From Nocardia fusca NBRC 14340 (GTDB taxonomy: Bacteria > Actinomycetota > Actinomycetes > Mycobacteriales > Mycobacteriaceae): a DNA stretch of 64,000 nucleotides. Both the position numbers and the translations under genes were made by a program. Within the stretch, counting starts at the first letter, position 1. Each line of letters starts with the position of its first letter. The notes beneath the pieces were generated by a model. The model saw only the letters and a list, made by a program, of their open reading frames with translations. It ran no database searches and was not told where the DNA came from. The stretch covers positions 434,001 through 498,000 of the forward strand of contig NZ_BDCU01000017.1 of the NCBI RefSeq assembly GCF_001618425.1. Reading direction: 5' to 3'. Positions 9,438-19,087 of the stretch are shown here, one piece after another.

Positions 9438-9827
9438 ATGGCGACTTCTGATGAACCGACACCCGAGAGCCGCGCGCTACCGAAAGAGCCACCCGCGACA
9501 CCACCGGGCGCACCCACCGGACGGGAACCCGCACCCGATGCTACCGGCCGCGAACCGGCGGTCGAGACCCATCGACGCAAGGAGGTGGAGAAGTCCCGGG
9601 TGGGCAATGCCTGGGTCGCGCTGATCGTGGCGGCACTGCTCGGCATCGTCCTGCTGATCTTCATCCTGCAGAACTTCGAGAGCACCCAGGTAGAGATGCT
9701 CTTCTGGAACTTCTCGCTACCGCTGGGCGTGACGATCCTGCTCTCGGTGATCGCCGGAGCCCTGGTGATGGCGCTGGTGGGAGGGGTCCGCATCGTCCAG
9801 CTGCGGCGCGCGGTACACCACCACTGA
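9438..9827 (+). CDS. LapA-domain (DUF1049) membrane protein
   Basis: 129 residues. The N-terminal ~55 residues are polar and rich in Pro, Glu and Thr. Two membrane helices follow (about 62-82 and 95-117), with QNFESTQVEMLFWNFSLPLG between them, the hallmark of the LapA/DUF1049 family (lipopolysaccharide-assembly protein A domain). In actinobacteria its role is unknown. ATG at 9438 is chosen from homology; no clear ribosome binding site is visible. It converges on cdsA with a 2-bp gap. Confidence 0.8.
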   Translation: MATSDEPTPESRALPKEPPATPPGAPTGREPAPDATGREPAVETHRRKEVEKSRVGNAWVALIVAALLGIVLLIFILQNFESTQVEMLFWNFSLPLGVTILLSVIAGALVMALVGGVRIVQLRRAVHHH

Positions 9828-9829
9828 CC

Positions 9830-10879
9830 TCAGAGCAGGGTGCTGAGCACCAGCCAGGACACGAACGCCGAGGGCAGCATCGAATCGAGCCGGTCCATGA
9901 TGCCGCCGTGCCCGGGCAGCATGGTGCCCATATCCTTGATACCCAGCTCCCGTTTGATCTGCGATTCGACCAGATCTCCCAGCGTCGCCACGACGACCAG
10001 GCCGATACCGAGCACCACACCGATCATGGAATTGGCTTCGAGCAGCAGGGTGACCGTGAGCAGCCCGCCGATGATCGCGAAGACCAGCGAACCGCAGAAA
10101 CCCTCCCAGGACTTCTTCGGGCTGATCGACGGCACCATGGGATGGCGGCCGAAGAGCACCCCTGCGACATAACCGCCGACGTCGGAGCACACCACCAGGA
10201 TCATGAAGGTCAGCACCCGCAGATTGCCGTCCGGCTCCTCGAGCAGGAGCAGCACCGCGAACGAGGCCAGCAGCGGGATCCACGCCAGGGTGAACACCGT
10301 GATGGCGGTATCGCGCAGAAAATTGCGCGGGGCGGTGCGCAGACCGTGGTCGAACAATCGCCAGACCATGCAGACCAGCGCCGTCGCCGCGAACGCCCCG
10401 GTCACCCCGCCCGGACCGAACGGCCAGCCCAGCCAGAACACCGCCTGACCGCCGACAATCAACGGAGTGCGCGGTACCAGCACATCGGCTTCCCGCAGCC
10501 GCTTGGCGACCTCCCAGGTGGCGATACCGACCGCGACCCCGGCGACGCCGATGAACACCTTGGGCACGAACAGCAGGACGGCGATGCACAGCATTCCGAG
10601 GGTCGTGCCGACCGCCAGGGCCGCGGGTAAGTTCCGGCCGGCGCGCGACCCCCGGGGCTCGGCGCCCCCGGCGCCCCCGGAGGCTCCGGTCGGTGCCGGT
10701 GCCGGTGTCGGTGCCGGTGTCGGTGCCGGTGTCGGTTCGGATATGCCCTCGGCCGGCGGCTGCGGTCGGGCCGCACCGGTCGCGGCGGCTTTCTCGGCCA
10801 CGATTGTCCCGTCGCTCAACTCGTCGTCGTTCCGTTCGTTCCCACCCGTTGCGGGCGTCGCTCGCTCCGCTGTTCCCAT
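9830..10879 (-). CDS. cdsA: phosphatidate cytidylyltransferase (CDP-diacylglycerol synthase)
   Basis: Makes CDP-diacylglycerol from CTP and phosphatidic acid, the branch point of phospholipid synthesis. 349 residues from the ATG at 10879. The C-terminus contains the CDS signature: SQIKRELGIKDMG followed by LPGHGGIMDRLDS, which carries the metal-binding Asp residues. Several membrane helices span about 90-330. The N-terminal ~85 residues are a polar tail with an Ala-Pro-Thr repeat (APTPAPTPAPTPAPAP), absent from the catalytic core and probably disordered in the cytoplasm. It follows frr in the same direction, as in mycobacteria. Confidence 0.93.
   Translation of the reverse strand: MGTAERATPATGGNERNDDELSDGTIVAEKAAATGAARPQPPAEGISEPTPAPTPAPTPAPAPTGASGGAGGAEPRGSRAGRNLPAALAVGTTLGMLCIAVLLFVPKVFIGVAGVAVGIATWEVAKRLREADVLVPRTPLIVGGQAVFWLGWPFGPGGVTGAFAATALVCMVWRLFDHGLRTAPRNFLRDTAITVFTLAWIPLLASFAVLLLLEEPDGNLRVLTFMILVVCSDVGGYVAGVLFGRHPMVPSISPKKSWEGFCGSLVFAIIGGLLTVTLLLEANSMIGVVLGIGLVVVATLGDLVESQIKRELGIKDMGTMLPGHGGIMDRLDSMLPSAFVSWLVLSTLL
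10690..10737 (-). repeat. tandem 12-bp repeat in cdsA
   Basis: The unit GGTGCCGGTGTC (plus strand) and close variants repeat about four times. It encodes the Ala-Pro-Thr-Pro run in the N-terminal tail of CdsA. Unit length is a multiple of three, so changes in copy number would keep the frame. Confidence 0.75.
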
Positions 10880-11069
10880 TGTGCGGCAGTTCACCGGCCA
10901 GGGGGCCGGGTGACCGCCGGTCCGGTGCCCGTTCGCTGCGAACACCGCATTCCGCGCGGCACCTACCGCTCGTGCCGCTTTCGGACGTCCCGCGCGCCGG
11001 GCCGGCACGACCGGCGCGCCTGCGCAAGGTACCACCGCGGAGACGACGGACTCACCGCCCGGGCACCGC

Positions 11070-11627
11070 TCAGACCTCGAGCAGTTCGGATTCCTTGTGC
11101 TTCACCAGTTCGTCGATCTGGCCGACGTATCTGGCGGTGGTCTTGTCCAGTTCCTTCTCGGCGCGCCCGACCTCGTCCTCGCCGGCTTCGCCGTCCTTCT
11201 GGATCCGGCCCAGCTCCTCCATGGCCTTGCGGCGCACATTGCGGATCGAGACCTTGGCGTCCTCGCCCTTCTGCTTGGCCTGTTTGACCAGCTCCCGGCG
11301 GCGCTCCTCGGTGAGCTGCGGAATGCTGATCCGCAGGATGTCACCGTTGTTGGTCGGGTTCACGCCCAGGTCGGAGTTGCGGATCGCGGTTTCGATCGGA
11401 CCCAGCTGCGCCTGCTCGTAGGGTTTGACCACCACCATCCGCGGCTCCGGCACGGTGATACTCGACATCTGGGTGATCGGGGTCGGCGCTCCGTAATAGT
11501 CGACCACGACCCGGGCGAACATCCCCGGATTCGCGCGCCCGGTACGGATTCTGCCGAGATCGTCCTTCGCCACCGAGACGGCCTTCTCCATCTTCTCCTC
11601 GGCGTCGAAGAGCGCTTCTTCAATCAC
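11070..11627 (-). CDS. frr: ribosome recycling factor
   Basis: 185 residues, the normal length. Separates the post-termination ribosome complex together with EF-G. The family motifs [11 protein letters not shown] near the N-terminus and RVSIP-like [17 protein letters not shown] are present, and the C-terminal half is a long charged helix. GTG start at 11627 with GGAGGAA 7 bp upstream. It lies between pyrH and cdsA in the widely conserved rpsB-tsf-pyrH-frr-cdsA order. Confidence 0.97.
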   Translation of the reverse strand: MIEEALFDAEEKMEKAVSVAKDDLGRIRTGRANPGMFARVVVDYYGAPTPITQMSSITVPEPRMVVVKPYEQAQLGPIETAIRNSDLGVNPTNNGDILRISIPQLTEERRRELVKQAKQKGEDAKVSIRNVRRKAMEELGRIQKDGEAGEDEVGRAEKELDKTTARYVGQIDELVKHKESELLEV

Positions 11628-11677
11628 GACCGTTCCTCCACTGCGTCGTCATCGTCATGACCCGCGGGCCCGCGGTA

Positions 11678-12406
11678 TCAGGATCGAACCAATGTGCCGA
11701 TCTTCTCACCGGCCACCGCTCGGGCGATATTGCCCTTGGTCAACAAATTGAACACCAGCATCGGCATCTGGTTGTCCATGCACAAACTGAACGCCGTCGC
11801 GTCGGCGACCTTCAGATCGCGTTCGATCACTTCCTTGTGGGTGATTTCGTGGTACATGGTGGCGTCGGGATCCAGCCGCGGATCGGCGGTGAACACACCG
11901 TCGACCGCCTTGGCCATGAGTACCACCTCCGCACCGATCTCCAGCGCGCGCTGCGCGGCGGTGGTGTCGGTGGAGAAGTACGGCATTCCCATACCGGCGC
12001 CGAAGATCACGACGCGCCCCTTCTCCAGATGCCGCTTGGCGCGCAGCGGCAGGTAGGGCTCGGCGACCTGGCCCATGGTGATGGCGGTCTGCACCCGGGT
12101 GTCCACACCCTGCTGCTGGAGGAAGTCCTGCAATGCCAGGCTGTTCATCACGGTCCCGAGCATGCCCATGTAATCGGACCGGGCCCGCTCCATCCCGCGT
12201 TCCTCGAGCTCGGCGCCACGGAAGAAGTTGCCGCCGCCGATCACGACCGCGACCTGAACACCGGAGCCCACGATCTCGGCGATCTGCTCCGCCACGGTCT
12301 CCACCACATCGGGATCCAGGCCCACCGCGCCGCCGCCGAACATCTCCCCACCGAGTTTCAGCAGTACCCGGCGATATCCTGGGCGGTCGGTCCCCGGGTA
12401 CGTCAT
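11678..12406 (-). CDS. pyrH: uridylate kinase
   Basis: Phosphorylates UMP to UDP with ATP, in pyrimidine nucleotide synthesis. 242 residues of the amino-acid kinase fold. Visible motifs: [10 protein letters not shown] at the phosphate loop, [10 protein letters not shown], the UMP-binding region [17 protein letters not shown], and TTDTAA-like [19 protein letters not shown] at 12406 is preceded by GAAGGAGA. The frame is open upstream but has no homology. About 280 bp and a terminator separate it from tsf, so it likely has its own promoter. Confidence 0.97.
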   Translation of the reverse strand: MTYPGTDRPGYRRVLLKLGGEMFGGGAVGLDPDVVETVAEQIAEIVGSGVQVAVVIGGGNFFRGAELEERGMERARSDYMGMLGTVMNSLALQDFLQQQGVDTRVQTAITMGQVAEPYLPLRAKRHLEKGRVVIFGAGMGMPYFSTDTTAAQRALEIGAEVVLMAKAVDGVFTADPRLDPDATMYHEITHKEVIERDLKVADATAFSLCMDNQMPMLVFNLLTKGNIARAVAGEKIGTLVRS

Positions 12407-12631
12407 CGGCTGGCGTCTCCTTCGGCAATCGGTGTGTTCACGGTCGGTCGTGCTCATGGTGTCGGCGAACGTGGTGGCCGCCGAAGTCCGGGGCCGCCCG
12501 CTGCCCCGGCCCCGGGCCGACCCGAGCGCGAGTGGCACAGCGGGCGCGACACCAACGGAAAGCGGCTTCTATCCTGCCCTACCCGCCCATGACCCCCGGT
12601 ACTCGGGCCCCTGGGCGGTCGATCTCAGAAC

Positions 12632-12666
12632 GAAACCCCCGCCGCGTCCACCGCGACGGGGGTTTC
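12632..12666 (-). terminator. intrinsic terminator after tsf
   Basis: A perfect 10-bp inverted repeat, GAAACCCCCG (12632-12641) and CGGGGGTTTC (12657-12666), with a 15-base loop. It starts 21 bp past the tsf stop codon. In the minus-strand RNA the stem ends in GUUUC followed by GUUCUG, giving only a modest U tract, as is usual in actinobacteria. Confidence 0.85.
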
Positions 12667-12686
12667 CTCCGGAGTCGAGGATCGGC

Positions 12687-13511
12687 TCAGGCCTGGCCGA
12701 CCTCGAAGCGGGCGAACTTGGTGACCGTGACGCCGGCCTCGTCCAGCAGCGCCTTGACGGTCTTCTTGTTGTCGGTGACCGACGGCTGCTCCAGCAGGAC
12801 GACGTCCTTGAAGAAGCCGTTGACGCGGCCCTCGGTGATCTTCGGGAGCGCGGCCTCCGGCTTACCCTCTTCGCGGGCCGTCTGCTCGGCGATGCGGCGC
12901 TCGTTCTCGACGATATCGGCGGGAACCTCGTCCCGGGTGACGTACTTCGCCTTGAGCGCGGCGACCTGCATGGCGGCCCCACGAGCGGCTTCGGCGGCGG
13001 CCTCACCGGAACCGGTGTACTCCACCAGCACGCCGACGGCCGGCGGCAGATCCGACGCACGCTTGTGCAGGTAGGTAGCGACCGGGCCGTCCAGGGAGAC
13101 GACGCGACGCAGCTCCAGCTTCTCGCCGATCTTGGCGGCCAGCGCCTGCAGGGCCTCGTCGACGGTCCGGCCGTCGAGGGCTACGGCCTTGAGCGCGTCC
13201 ACATCGGCGGGCTTCGCGGCCGCGGCGGCGGCGGCGATCTCATCGGCCAGCGCCTGGAATTCCGCGTTCTTGGCGACGAAGTCGGTCTCGGAATTGATCT
13301 CGACCATCACGCCGTCCTTGGCGATGACCAGGCCCTCCGCGGTGGTGCGCTCGGCGCGCTTGCCGACATCCTTGGCGCCCTTGATGCGCAGCAGCTCGAC
13401 GGCCTTGTCGAAATCGCCCTCGGTCTCGACCAGCGCGTTCTTACAATCCATCATTCCGGAGCCGGTGAGCTCCCGCAGCCGCTTCACGTCAGCGGCGGTG
13501 TAGTTCGCCAT
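12687..13511 (-). CDS. tsf: elongation factor Ts
   Basis: Nucleotide exchange factor for EF-Tu. 274 residues. The N-terminal UBA-like domain with the signature [19 protein letters not shown] and the later [13 protein letters not shown] motif of the core domain are intact. ATG at 13511 with GAAGGAGG upstream. Downstream of rpsB, from which it is separated by a 147-bp spacer holding a strong hairpin. Confidence 0.97.
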   Translation of the reverse strand: MANYTAADVKRLRELTGSGMMDCKNALVETEGDFDKAVELLRIKGAKDVGKRAERTTAEGLVIAKDGVMVEINSETDFVAKNAEFQALADEIAAAAAAAKPADVDALKAVALDGRTVDEALQALAAKIGEKLELRRVVSLDGPVATYLHKRASDLPPAVGVLVEYTGSGEAAAEAARGAAMQVAALKAKYVTRDEVPADIVENERRIAEQTAREEGKPEAALPKITEGRVNGFFKDVVLLEQPSVTDNKKTVKALLDEAGVTVTKFARFEVGQA

Positions 13512-13548
13512 CGGGGGCGAGCCTCCTTCGAGAAAGTCTGGTGCCGGG

Positions 13549-13587
13549 CAGTGGTGGTCACGACTCGGCGAGCGGTGACCACCACTG
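13549..13587 (-). terminator. 13-bp perfect hairpin between rpsB and tsf
   Basis: CAGTGGTGGTCAC at 13549-13561 pairs exactly with GTGACCACCACTG at 13575-13587 around a 13-base loop. It lies in the rpsB-tsf spacer and could be a partial terminator, an mRNA-processing site or a stability element lowering tsf relative to rpsB. No U tract follows, so a classical terminator is doubtful. Confidence 0.6.
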
Positions 13588-13658
13588 TGGGAAATGCGGT
13601 TCGACGGCGCTCACCATGGCACCGGCCGGTGAGCGGCCGCCGAACGCGAGGTGACGAC

Positions 13659-14498
13659 TCAGGCGTCGGCCGGAGTCTCCGCGGGCGCCTCGGCCGGAGC
13701 TTCCGCCGGGGCCTCGGTGCTCGGGGTGGCCTGCGCCAGCAGCTCCTGCTCCCACTCCGGCAGCGGCTCGGCGGCGCTCGCCTCGGGCTTGTCGTCGCCG
13801 CCGGAACGGCCGGCCCGGGCCTGCACGCCCTCGGCCACCGCGGAGGCGACGACCTTGGTGAGCAGCGCGGCCGAACGGATCGCGTCGTCGTTACCCGGGA
13901 TCGGGTAGTCGACCAGGTCGGGATCGCAGTTGGTGTCCAGGATCGCGATGACGGGGATGTTCAGCTTGCGCGCCTCGCCGACGGCGATGTGCTCCTTGTT
14001 GGTGTCGACGACCCAGATTGCCGAGGGCACCTTCTGCATATCCCGGATGCCGCCGAGGGTGCGGTCCAGCTTGTTCATCTCACGCGTGAGCATGAGGATT
14101 TCCTTCTTGGTGCGCCCCTCGAAACCACCGGTCTGCTCCATCGCCTCGAGTTCCTTGAGACGCTGCAGGCGCTTGTGCACGGTGGAGAAGTTGGTGAGCA
14201 TGCCGCCGAGCCAGCGCTGGTTCACATAGGGCATCCCGACCCGGGTGGCCTCGGCCGCGATGGATTCCTGCGCCTGCTTCTTGGTGCCGACGAACAGGAC
14301 GGTGCCGCCGTGGGCGACCGTCTCCTTGACGAATTCGTAGGCCTTGTCGATGTAGGTCAGCGTCTGCTGCAGATCGATGATGTAGATGCCGTTGCGGTCG
14401 GTGAAGATGAACCGCTTCATCTTCGGGTTCCAGCGACGGGTCTGGTGCCCGAAATGCGCGCCGCTGTCGAGCAGCTGCTTCATTGTTACGACAGCCAT
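13659..14498 (-). CDS. rpsB: 30S ribosomal protein S2
   Basis: 279 residues. The family core is complete: [19 protein letters not shown] at the N-terminus, VGTKKQAQ, and [12 protein letters not shown]. The last ~50 residues form a low-complexity acidic tail with the repeat [13 protein letters not shown], an extension beyond the core seen in several actinobacteria. ATG at 14498 is set by homology. First gene of the rpsB-tsf pair. Confidence 0.97.
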   Translation of the reverse strand: MAVVTMKQLLDSGAHFGHQTRRWNPKMKRFIFTDRNGIYIIDLQQTLTYIDKAYEFVKETVAHGGTVLFVGTKKQAQESIAAEATRVGMPYVNQRWLGGMLTNFSTVHKRLQRLKELEAMEQTGGFEGRTKKEILMLTREMNKLDRTLGGIRDMQKVPSAIWVVDTNKEHIAVGEARKLNIPVIAILDTNCDPDLVDYPIPGNDDAIRSAALLTKVVASAVAEGVQARAGRSGGDDKPEASAAEPLPEWEQELLAQATPSTEAPAEAPAEAPAETPADA

Positions 14499-14891
14499 GG
14501 CTCTCGTATCTCTCTTTCGTTGCCGGTTGACGCAGCGGGCCGGCGGCCTGCTGCCCTGGCACCACAGAACGCTCGGACCCGATCGGTGATCGGGACCAGC
14601 CGAGACGTCCCCTGTTCCGGAATGCGCCGGCCTTCCCCGGTTCCGGCAGGAACTCGGTGGGGCAGCGCGATGAACAAGCACGGTGGTGCGCGAAGTCGGT
14701 CGGTGCGAACACAGACCGCTCGCACAGTTTACGGCGTGGGCTGCGCGAACCGGAAATCGCCCGGTCGTATCGTCCGCGGCCGCGCGAGCCGGGTACCGAT
14801 ATGAAACATCTATTGTTCACAGGAAGCGAGTTGTCCACAGGTACCGGAATTGCGGGTTCCGCGCAGCTCACATCCCGAGCAGGCTGAACGT

Positions 14892-16184
14892 ATGACCTGG
14901 ACGACCACTGCCACCGAGGCCGCCGGAGCGGCCGCGATGGACCCGGACCTTCCGCCCGCGCCGCGGAGCTGGCCCCATATCGCGCGCCGCGACAGACCGG
15001 CGACCGCAGCCGACCACCCGACCCGGCCCCTACCGGCATGGCCACGGCGCACTACTGCGCAACCACCCCGGGACATCTACCGCGGCCGCGGTGCCGGGCG
15101 ATGCACCGGTCGCGCACGCGGCACGGCCACGGTCTCGGTGGACGACTCCGGCGAACGGAGAGATCGCGAGCCCGGACGGACGGCCGGTCGGCACCGGGCG
15201 TCGTCCCAAGTCCCCTCCGGAGAGCGCGCGGCGTCCGGGGCGCACACGCCCCCGGGACCGAGTGATCTGACCCGCCGGGCCAGGCGGTACGAGCGAAGGA
15301 TGGCCCACCGGCCGGCCGAATTCCGGGCGAACGGCCATACCGAGACCGGCTCGGAGCAGCTCGACGATGCGCGAGGGTCGCAGCGGGCCACACCGGTACG
15401 CACGACCCGCTTTCCCACGATCCGACCTCGTTCGACGCCGTTTCCCGGGGACGCACCGGTACGGCACACACCGGACCGCCACCTCCGGCGCTCTTCCGGG
15501 CGGAACCCGATCCGCCGGCCCGACGCGGACGGCCGTCACCTGTCCATTTCCGGCGCGCCACGGCATCGATCGACACGTCGCGGGCCCCGGGGCCGGCACC
15601 GGAGACCGGCCAACCTGATCGGCGCCGCACTCACCATGGTGTTCCTCGCGGTTCCGCTCGGTCCGGGCCCCACAGCCGCGGCGTATTCGGGCGATTCCAC
15701 CGCGGTCGCGCAACCCGGCTCCGCGGGCGGCCCGACGACCGGTACCGACCTGGCGCGCACCGGCTGGATCACCTCTCGGGCCGGCGAGATTCCTGCGTCC
15801 TTGCAGGGAAGCGACTTCTCACCCTCCGCCGAGGTTTCCGGCCCGGACTCGACTGCTCTCGGCGCAGTCGGCACCGGCGCACCGGAATCGCCCGCGGTTT
15901 CCTCGACTGCCACGCCCGTCGATGCCCCGCCCGGCCTGTCCGTCGGTGATGAAACCCTGCCCGCCGAACCGGATACCGGGCAGTCGAACGAGGTGGCCCG
16001 CCGGTCACCGGCCGGGTCGAGCCGGGCCGGTGGCTGCGGGACCGGCTCGAATTCGGGCTCGGCCACCGGCTCGGGCGCGGTGTGCCGGGTTCTTCCCCTG
16101 CTGGAAGGTCTGGTACACGAACTCCTCCGGCTCGCACCACGACCGGTACCGCAGGCATGCCCATGCCCCGACCGCATGCGGTGA
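14892..16184 (+). CDS. possible Arg/Pro-rich secreted or membrane protein (weak call)
   Basis: A 430-residue open frame from ATG 14892. Residues ~1-245 are very rich in Arg, Pro, Thr and His; a single hydrophobic segment follows (LIGAALTMVFLAVPLG, about 252-268) ahead of an AAA-type cleavage-like site, then a Ser/Thr/Gly/Pro-rich tail. It could be a protein with a long basic cytoplasmic part and one membrane anchor. In favour: its stop TGA at 16182 overlaps an in-frame GTG of the peptidase gene as GTGA, a coupling pattern. Against: third-position GC is lower than in neighbouring genes, and no homology is recognised. A real start could also lie further downstream. Confidence 0.3.
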   Translation: MTWTTTATEAAGAAAMDPDLPPAPRSWPHIARRDRPATAADHPTRPLPAWPRRTTAQPPRDIYRGRGAGRCTGRARGTATVSVDDSGERRDREPGRTAGRHRASSQVPSGERAASGAHTPPGPSDLTRRARRYERRMAHRPAEFRANGHTETGSEQLDDARGSQRATPVRTTRFPTIRPRSTPFPGDAPVRHTPDRHLRRSSGRNPIRRPDADGRHLSISGAPRHRSTRRGPRGRHRRPANLIGAALTMVFLAVPLGPGPTAAAYSGDSTAVAQPGSAGGPTTGTDLARTGWITSRAGEIPASLQGSDFSPSAEVSGPDSTALGAVGTGAPESPAVSSTATPVDAPPGLSVGDETLPAEPDTGQSNEVARRSPAGSSRAGGCGTGSNSGSATGSGAVCRVLPLLEGLVHELLRLAPRPVPQACPCPDRMR

Positions 16185-16768
16185 GACCGAGCGCTGCCGG
16201 ACCGAGCGGACCGCGGGGGTCCGCCCGGTCCGGCAGGGCAGGTCTGGGGATGGCGGGGGTGGTTCTCGCGGTCGCCACCCTGTTGTCCTCCGGTTCAGCG
16301 GCGGCGGCCCCGGAGGCCGGGTTCGACTGGCCGCTGCGTCCGCGCCCGGTGGTCGGCCGGCCGTTCGAGCCGCCCGACCAGGACTGGCTGCCGGGCCATC
16401 GCGGGGTGGACCTGACCGGGGCACCCGGCCAGTCGGTCTACGCGGCCGGGCCGGGGGTCGTGGTCTTCGCCGGGAAGGTGGCGGGCAAACCGGTGGTGGC
16501 GATACTCCACGACGGTGGGTTGCGGACCACGTACGAACCGGTGGAGGCCCAGGTCCCGGTGGGCCGGCGGGTCACCCGGGGCACCCGGATCGGTGAACTG
16601 GCCACGGGCCACGCCGGGTGTCCGGCGCCGGCCTGCCTGCACTGGGGTCTGCGCCGGGAGGACACCGCACACGCGTCCCGCGAATACCTCGACCCGCTGG
16701 GACTGCTGCGGAGGACGCCGATCAGGCTGAAGCCGGTGGAGCACGGCACGCCCTCGGCCGACGGATGA
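16157..16768 (+). CDS. M23 family metallopeptidase, secreted
   Basis: 203 residues from ATG 16157; ATG 16163 or GTG 16181 are equally possible starts, none having a clear ribosome binding site. A signal peptide (GMAGVVLAVATLLSSGSAAAA) precedes a LytM-type M23 domain. The zinc ligands are visible: GHRGVDLTG supplies the first His and Asp, and LHWGLR the last His. Two cysteines (GCPAPAC) lie just before the HWG motif. Homologue of Rv2891, which also sits next to rpsB. Expected role: peptidoglycan endopeptidase, or a LytM factor activating amidases. Confidence 0.88.
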   Translation: MPMPRPHAVRPSAAGPSGPRGSARSGRAGLGMAGVVLAVATLLSSGSAAAAPEAGFDWPLRPRPVVGRPFEPPDQDWLPGHRGVDLTGAPGQSVYAAGPGVVVFAGKVAGKPVVAILHDGGLRTTYEPVEAQVPVGRRVTRGTRIGELATGHAGCPAPACLHWGLRREDTAHASREYLDPLGLLRRTPIRLKPVEHGTPSADG

Positions 16769-16848
16769 GCGGCCGAGTCGATCGGCGGAAGAACGCGCCG
16801 GGCGTGGCGGCTCGGGTGCGTCGACACCGGGGGCGTCCACCGTGTTCC

Positions 16849-17172
16849 TCAGCCGGCCGGGCCGGGATGCACCACCGTGTAACCGACGATGACAAGCGCG
16901 GCGACCGCCATGGCGACGGTGACCGAGCCGATGGTAACCGCCGCGGCACCGGCCGGGCCGAGGCGAAGCCGACGACTGCGCCGGTAGCCCAGGGCGGCGA
17001 TCGACAGCAGGACGAGACAGGCCATACCCGGCAGGAGCGCGGCCGGATCCCACCCCTCCTCGAGCACGAGACGTAGGAGCAGGAGATCGACCACCAGACA
17101 CCCCAGACAGGTGCGCCGCCACGACAGCGCCGTCCGCTCCGCGGCCAGCCGGGTCTCGGTCGATTCGGTCAC
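16849..17172 (-). CDS. DUF202 family membrane protein
   Basis: 107 residues with three predicted membrane helices. The N-terminus ETRLAAERTALSWRRTCLG carries the DUF202 signature (LAxxRTxLAWxRT). Function unknown. It overlaps nothing and lies 10 bp downstream of a second DUF202 gene, in the same direction, so the two probably act as a heteromeric pair; such pairs are common in actinobacteria. Confidence 0.85.
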   Translation of the reverse strand: MTESTETRLAAERTALSWRRTCLGCLVVDLLLLRLVLEEGWDPAALLPGMACLVLLSIAALGYRRSRRLRLGPAGAAAVTIGSVTVAMAVAALVIVGYTVVHPGPAG

Positions 17173-17182
17173 GACACCGTCC

Positions 17183-17542
17183 TCAGTGCAGCAGTACGGC
17201 TACGCAGGCGAGAATCGCCACGAACGCGGTCCCGGCGGCCAGCACCGGCACCAGCACTGTGCCCGGCAGCGGCCGCCCTTCCTCCATCGCGACGCGAACC
17301 CGCCGCCAGTGCACATACGCCCCGACCGCAAGGATCAGCGACAGCAGCAGACAGCTGACGGCCAGCGCGGTACGGAAATCGACATTCCACTGTTTCTGCA
17401 CCACCGCATGCACCGCCACCCCACCGGCCAGCAACCCGAGCGCAGTGCGGATCCAGGCCAGAAAAGTCCGTTCGTTGGCGAGCGTGAACCTGTAATCGAC
17501 CGGTTCCCCCGCGCGGTCTGTGTCCTCGCGCGCGGAATTCAT
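17183..17542 (-). CDS. DUF202 / YidH family membrane protein
   Basis: 119 residues. The motif RFTLANERTFLAWIRTALGLLAGGVAVHAVV is the clear YidH/DUF202 N-terminal block (shown here in part), followed by two further membrane helices (about 58-75 and 96-117) separated by the loop HWRRVRVAMEEGRPLP. Upstream partner of the second DUF202 gene. Function unknown in all species I know of. Confidence 0.88.
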   Translation of the reverse strand: MNSAREDTDRAGEPVDYRFTLANERTFLAWIRTALGLLAGGVAVHAVVQKQWNVDFRTALAVSCLLLSLILAVGAYVHWRRVRVAMEEGRPLPGTVLVPVLAAGTAFVAILACVAVLLH

Positions 17543-18163
17543 CGGGCGACCGCGCCGGTCGTGGTCTGCACGCTCACCTCCCGAAATGCCGGTCGGCCGC
17601 GGTAGGGCGGCTCCGCTGGACAGCGTAAGCGCCGTACCGCGGCGAATCCAGCCACCGGGTCGTGACGGGCCGCCAGATCGACTCCCGGGCCGGTTCGTGG
17701 TCCATTACGAGGCCGGTATGAGGACCGGACCGTTCATCCGCCGAGCGCGCCGATCGAATGCCCCCGGAGTTCGAGGCCGACCGGCCGTCGTCGCCTTGGG
17801 GGGCAGTGCGGCGGTACCGCTGAGATCAACGGTGAGGGCCGCGGCGGAGCCAGGTGTCACCGCGGCTTCGAGTCCGGTCCAGATGCTCCCAGCGTCGGGG
17901 CACACACGGCGGTATCGTCCCCGAGCGCGAATTCACGCGGGGCAAACGCGAAGGCGGGGTTCGGGAAGTCCGGATCTCCCGACGCAGCGCAGAGCGAGGA
18001 AGTCGGTGAATCGCCCAAACCGTTGTAGGAGTCGGCGATACGACGAGCCGGTCGGACAGGCGGCACCCGGCGGCGTTCGACCAATGGAATCTCCGGCCCA
18101 CCGACGGCTGCCCGAGCGGGGGAATGTGGCCCGATCATGGAATTCCCGACCCACCACAGCAGT
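17543..18163. other. 621-bp stretch without a convincing gene
   Basis: Between the DUF202 pair and xerC. Short frames exist on both strands. One on the minus strand (18138 to 17857, 93 codons) starts 26 bp after the xerC stop, but has no ribosome binding site, no homology and relaxed third-position GC. I see nothing I can name here. Confidence 0.6.
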
Positions 18164-19087
18164 TCAGGCACGGGGGTGGGCCTGGTCGTGGGCTTTTCGC
18201 AGACGGTCGATGGAGACGTGGGTGTAGAGCTGCGTGGTCGCGAGGCTGGCGTGACCCAGCAGTTCCTGTACCACCCGCAGATCCGCGCCGCCTTCGAGAA
18301 GATGGGTGGCCGCCGTATGACGAAGGCCGTGCGGTCCCAGGTCTGCGGTGCCCGGGACGGCGGACACCACCGCGTGCACCACTGTCCGGGCCTGCCGCTG
18401 ATCGAGGCGTCGGCCCCGTCGGCCCAGGAGCAGCGCGCGGCCGGAATCGGGTGTGGCCAGGACGGGGCGCCCGTAGCGCAGCCATTCACCCACCGCGTGA
18501 TCGGCGGGGCCGCCGAACGGTGCCGATCGCTCCCGGTTGCCCTTGCCCAGGACACGTACCAGCCGCCGTTCCCGGTCGATATCGTCGATATCGAGTCCGC
18601 ACAGTTCGCCGACGCGGATTCCGGTGGCGTACAGCAGTTCGACGATGAGCCGATCCCGCAGCGCCATCGGATCGTGCTGTTCGGCACCCGATTCGGCGGC
18701 GTTCATCACCCGGCCCGCCTGCTCTTGTCCGAGGACGGCGGGCAGGCTGCGGTGGGCCTTGGGCGCGGCGAGCCGGAGCCCGGGATCCACGGGCAGCCGG
18801 CCGGTCCGGGTCAGCCAGGCGGTGAACGCCCGCGCAGCCGATGCCCGCCGAGCCATACTGGTGCGGGCCGCGCCGCGCTCCGCGTGCGCCGCCAGCCACG
18901 CCCGCATGGCCGGCAGGTCCAGCTCACGCACCGAGGCGTCGGCGGCATGGTCGACCAGATGCGCCAGCAGCGACCGGATATCGCCGAGGTAGGCGCGCAC
19001 CGTATGTGCCGACCGGTTGCGACCGAGCCGCAGATGCCGCCCGTATTCGGTCAGCAGGGCTTCCAGATCCTCGGGCAACTCACGCAC
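18164..19087 (-). CDS. xerC: tyrosine recombinase XerC
   Basis: Site-specific recombinase that resolves chromosome dimers at dif with XerD. 307 residues from the GTG at 19087 (upstream frame has no homology). An N-terminal SAM-like core-binding domain (about 5-95) precedes the catalytic domain. All active-site residues are present: Arg158 (GIRVGE), Lys182 (GKGNRE), His253 and Arg256 ([10 protein letters not shown]), His279 (LGHAS) and nucleophile Tyr288. Position between the M23 peptidase region and dprA matches Rv2894c, so this is the housekeeping XerC, not a mobile-element integrase. Confidence 0.95.
   Translation of the reverse strand: MRELPEDLEALLTEYGRHLRLGRNRSAHTVRAYLGDIRSLLAHLVDHAADASVRELDLPAMRAWLAAHAERGAARTSMARRASAARAFTAWLTRTGRLPVDPGLRLAAPKAHRSLPAVLGQEQAGRVMNAAESGAEQHDPMALRDRLIVELLYATGIRVGELCGLDIDDIDRERRLVRVLGKGNRERSAPFGGPADHAVGEWLRYGRPVLATPDSGRALLLGRRGRRLDQRQARTVVHAVVSAVPGTADLGPHGLRHTAATHLLEGGADLRVVQELLGHASLATTQLYTHVSIDRLRKAHDQAHPRA

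Noticed and set aside
12432..14804. 790-codon plus-strand open frame
   Set aside because: Antisense to tsf and rpsB, which are certain. Strong GC bias at third positions leaves the opposite strand open; no homology.
17857..18138. 93-codon minus-strand frame just downstream of xerC
   Set aside because: No ribosome binding site, no homology and relaxed codon use; probably chance.
18164..19087. Tyrosine recombinase as a sign of a mobile element
   Set aside because: Conserved place between the rpsB and dprA blocks and sequence type match the housekeeping XerC.
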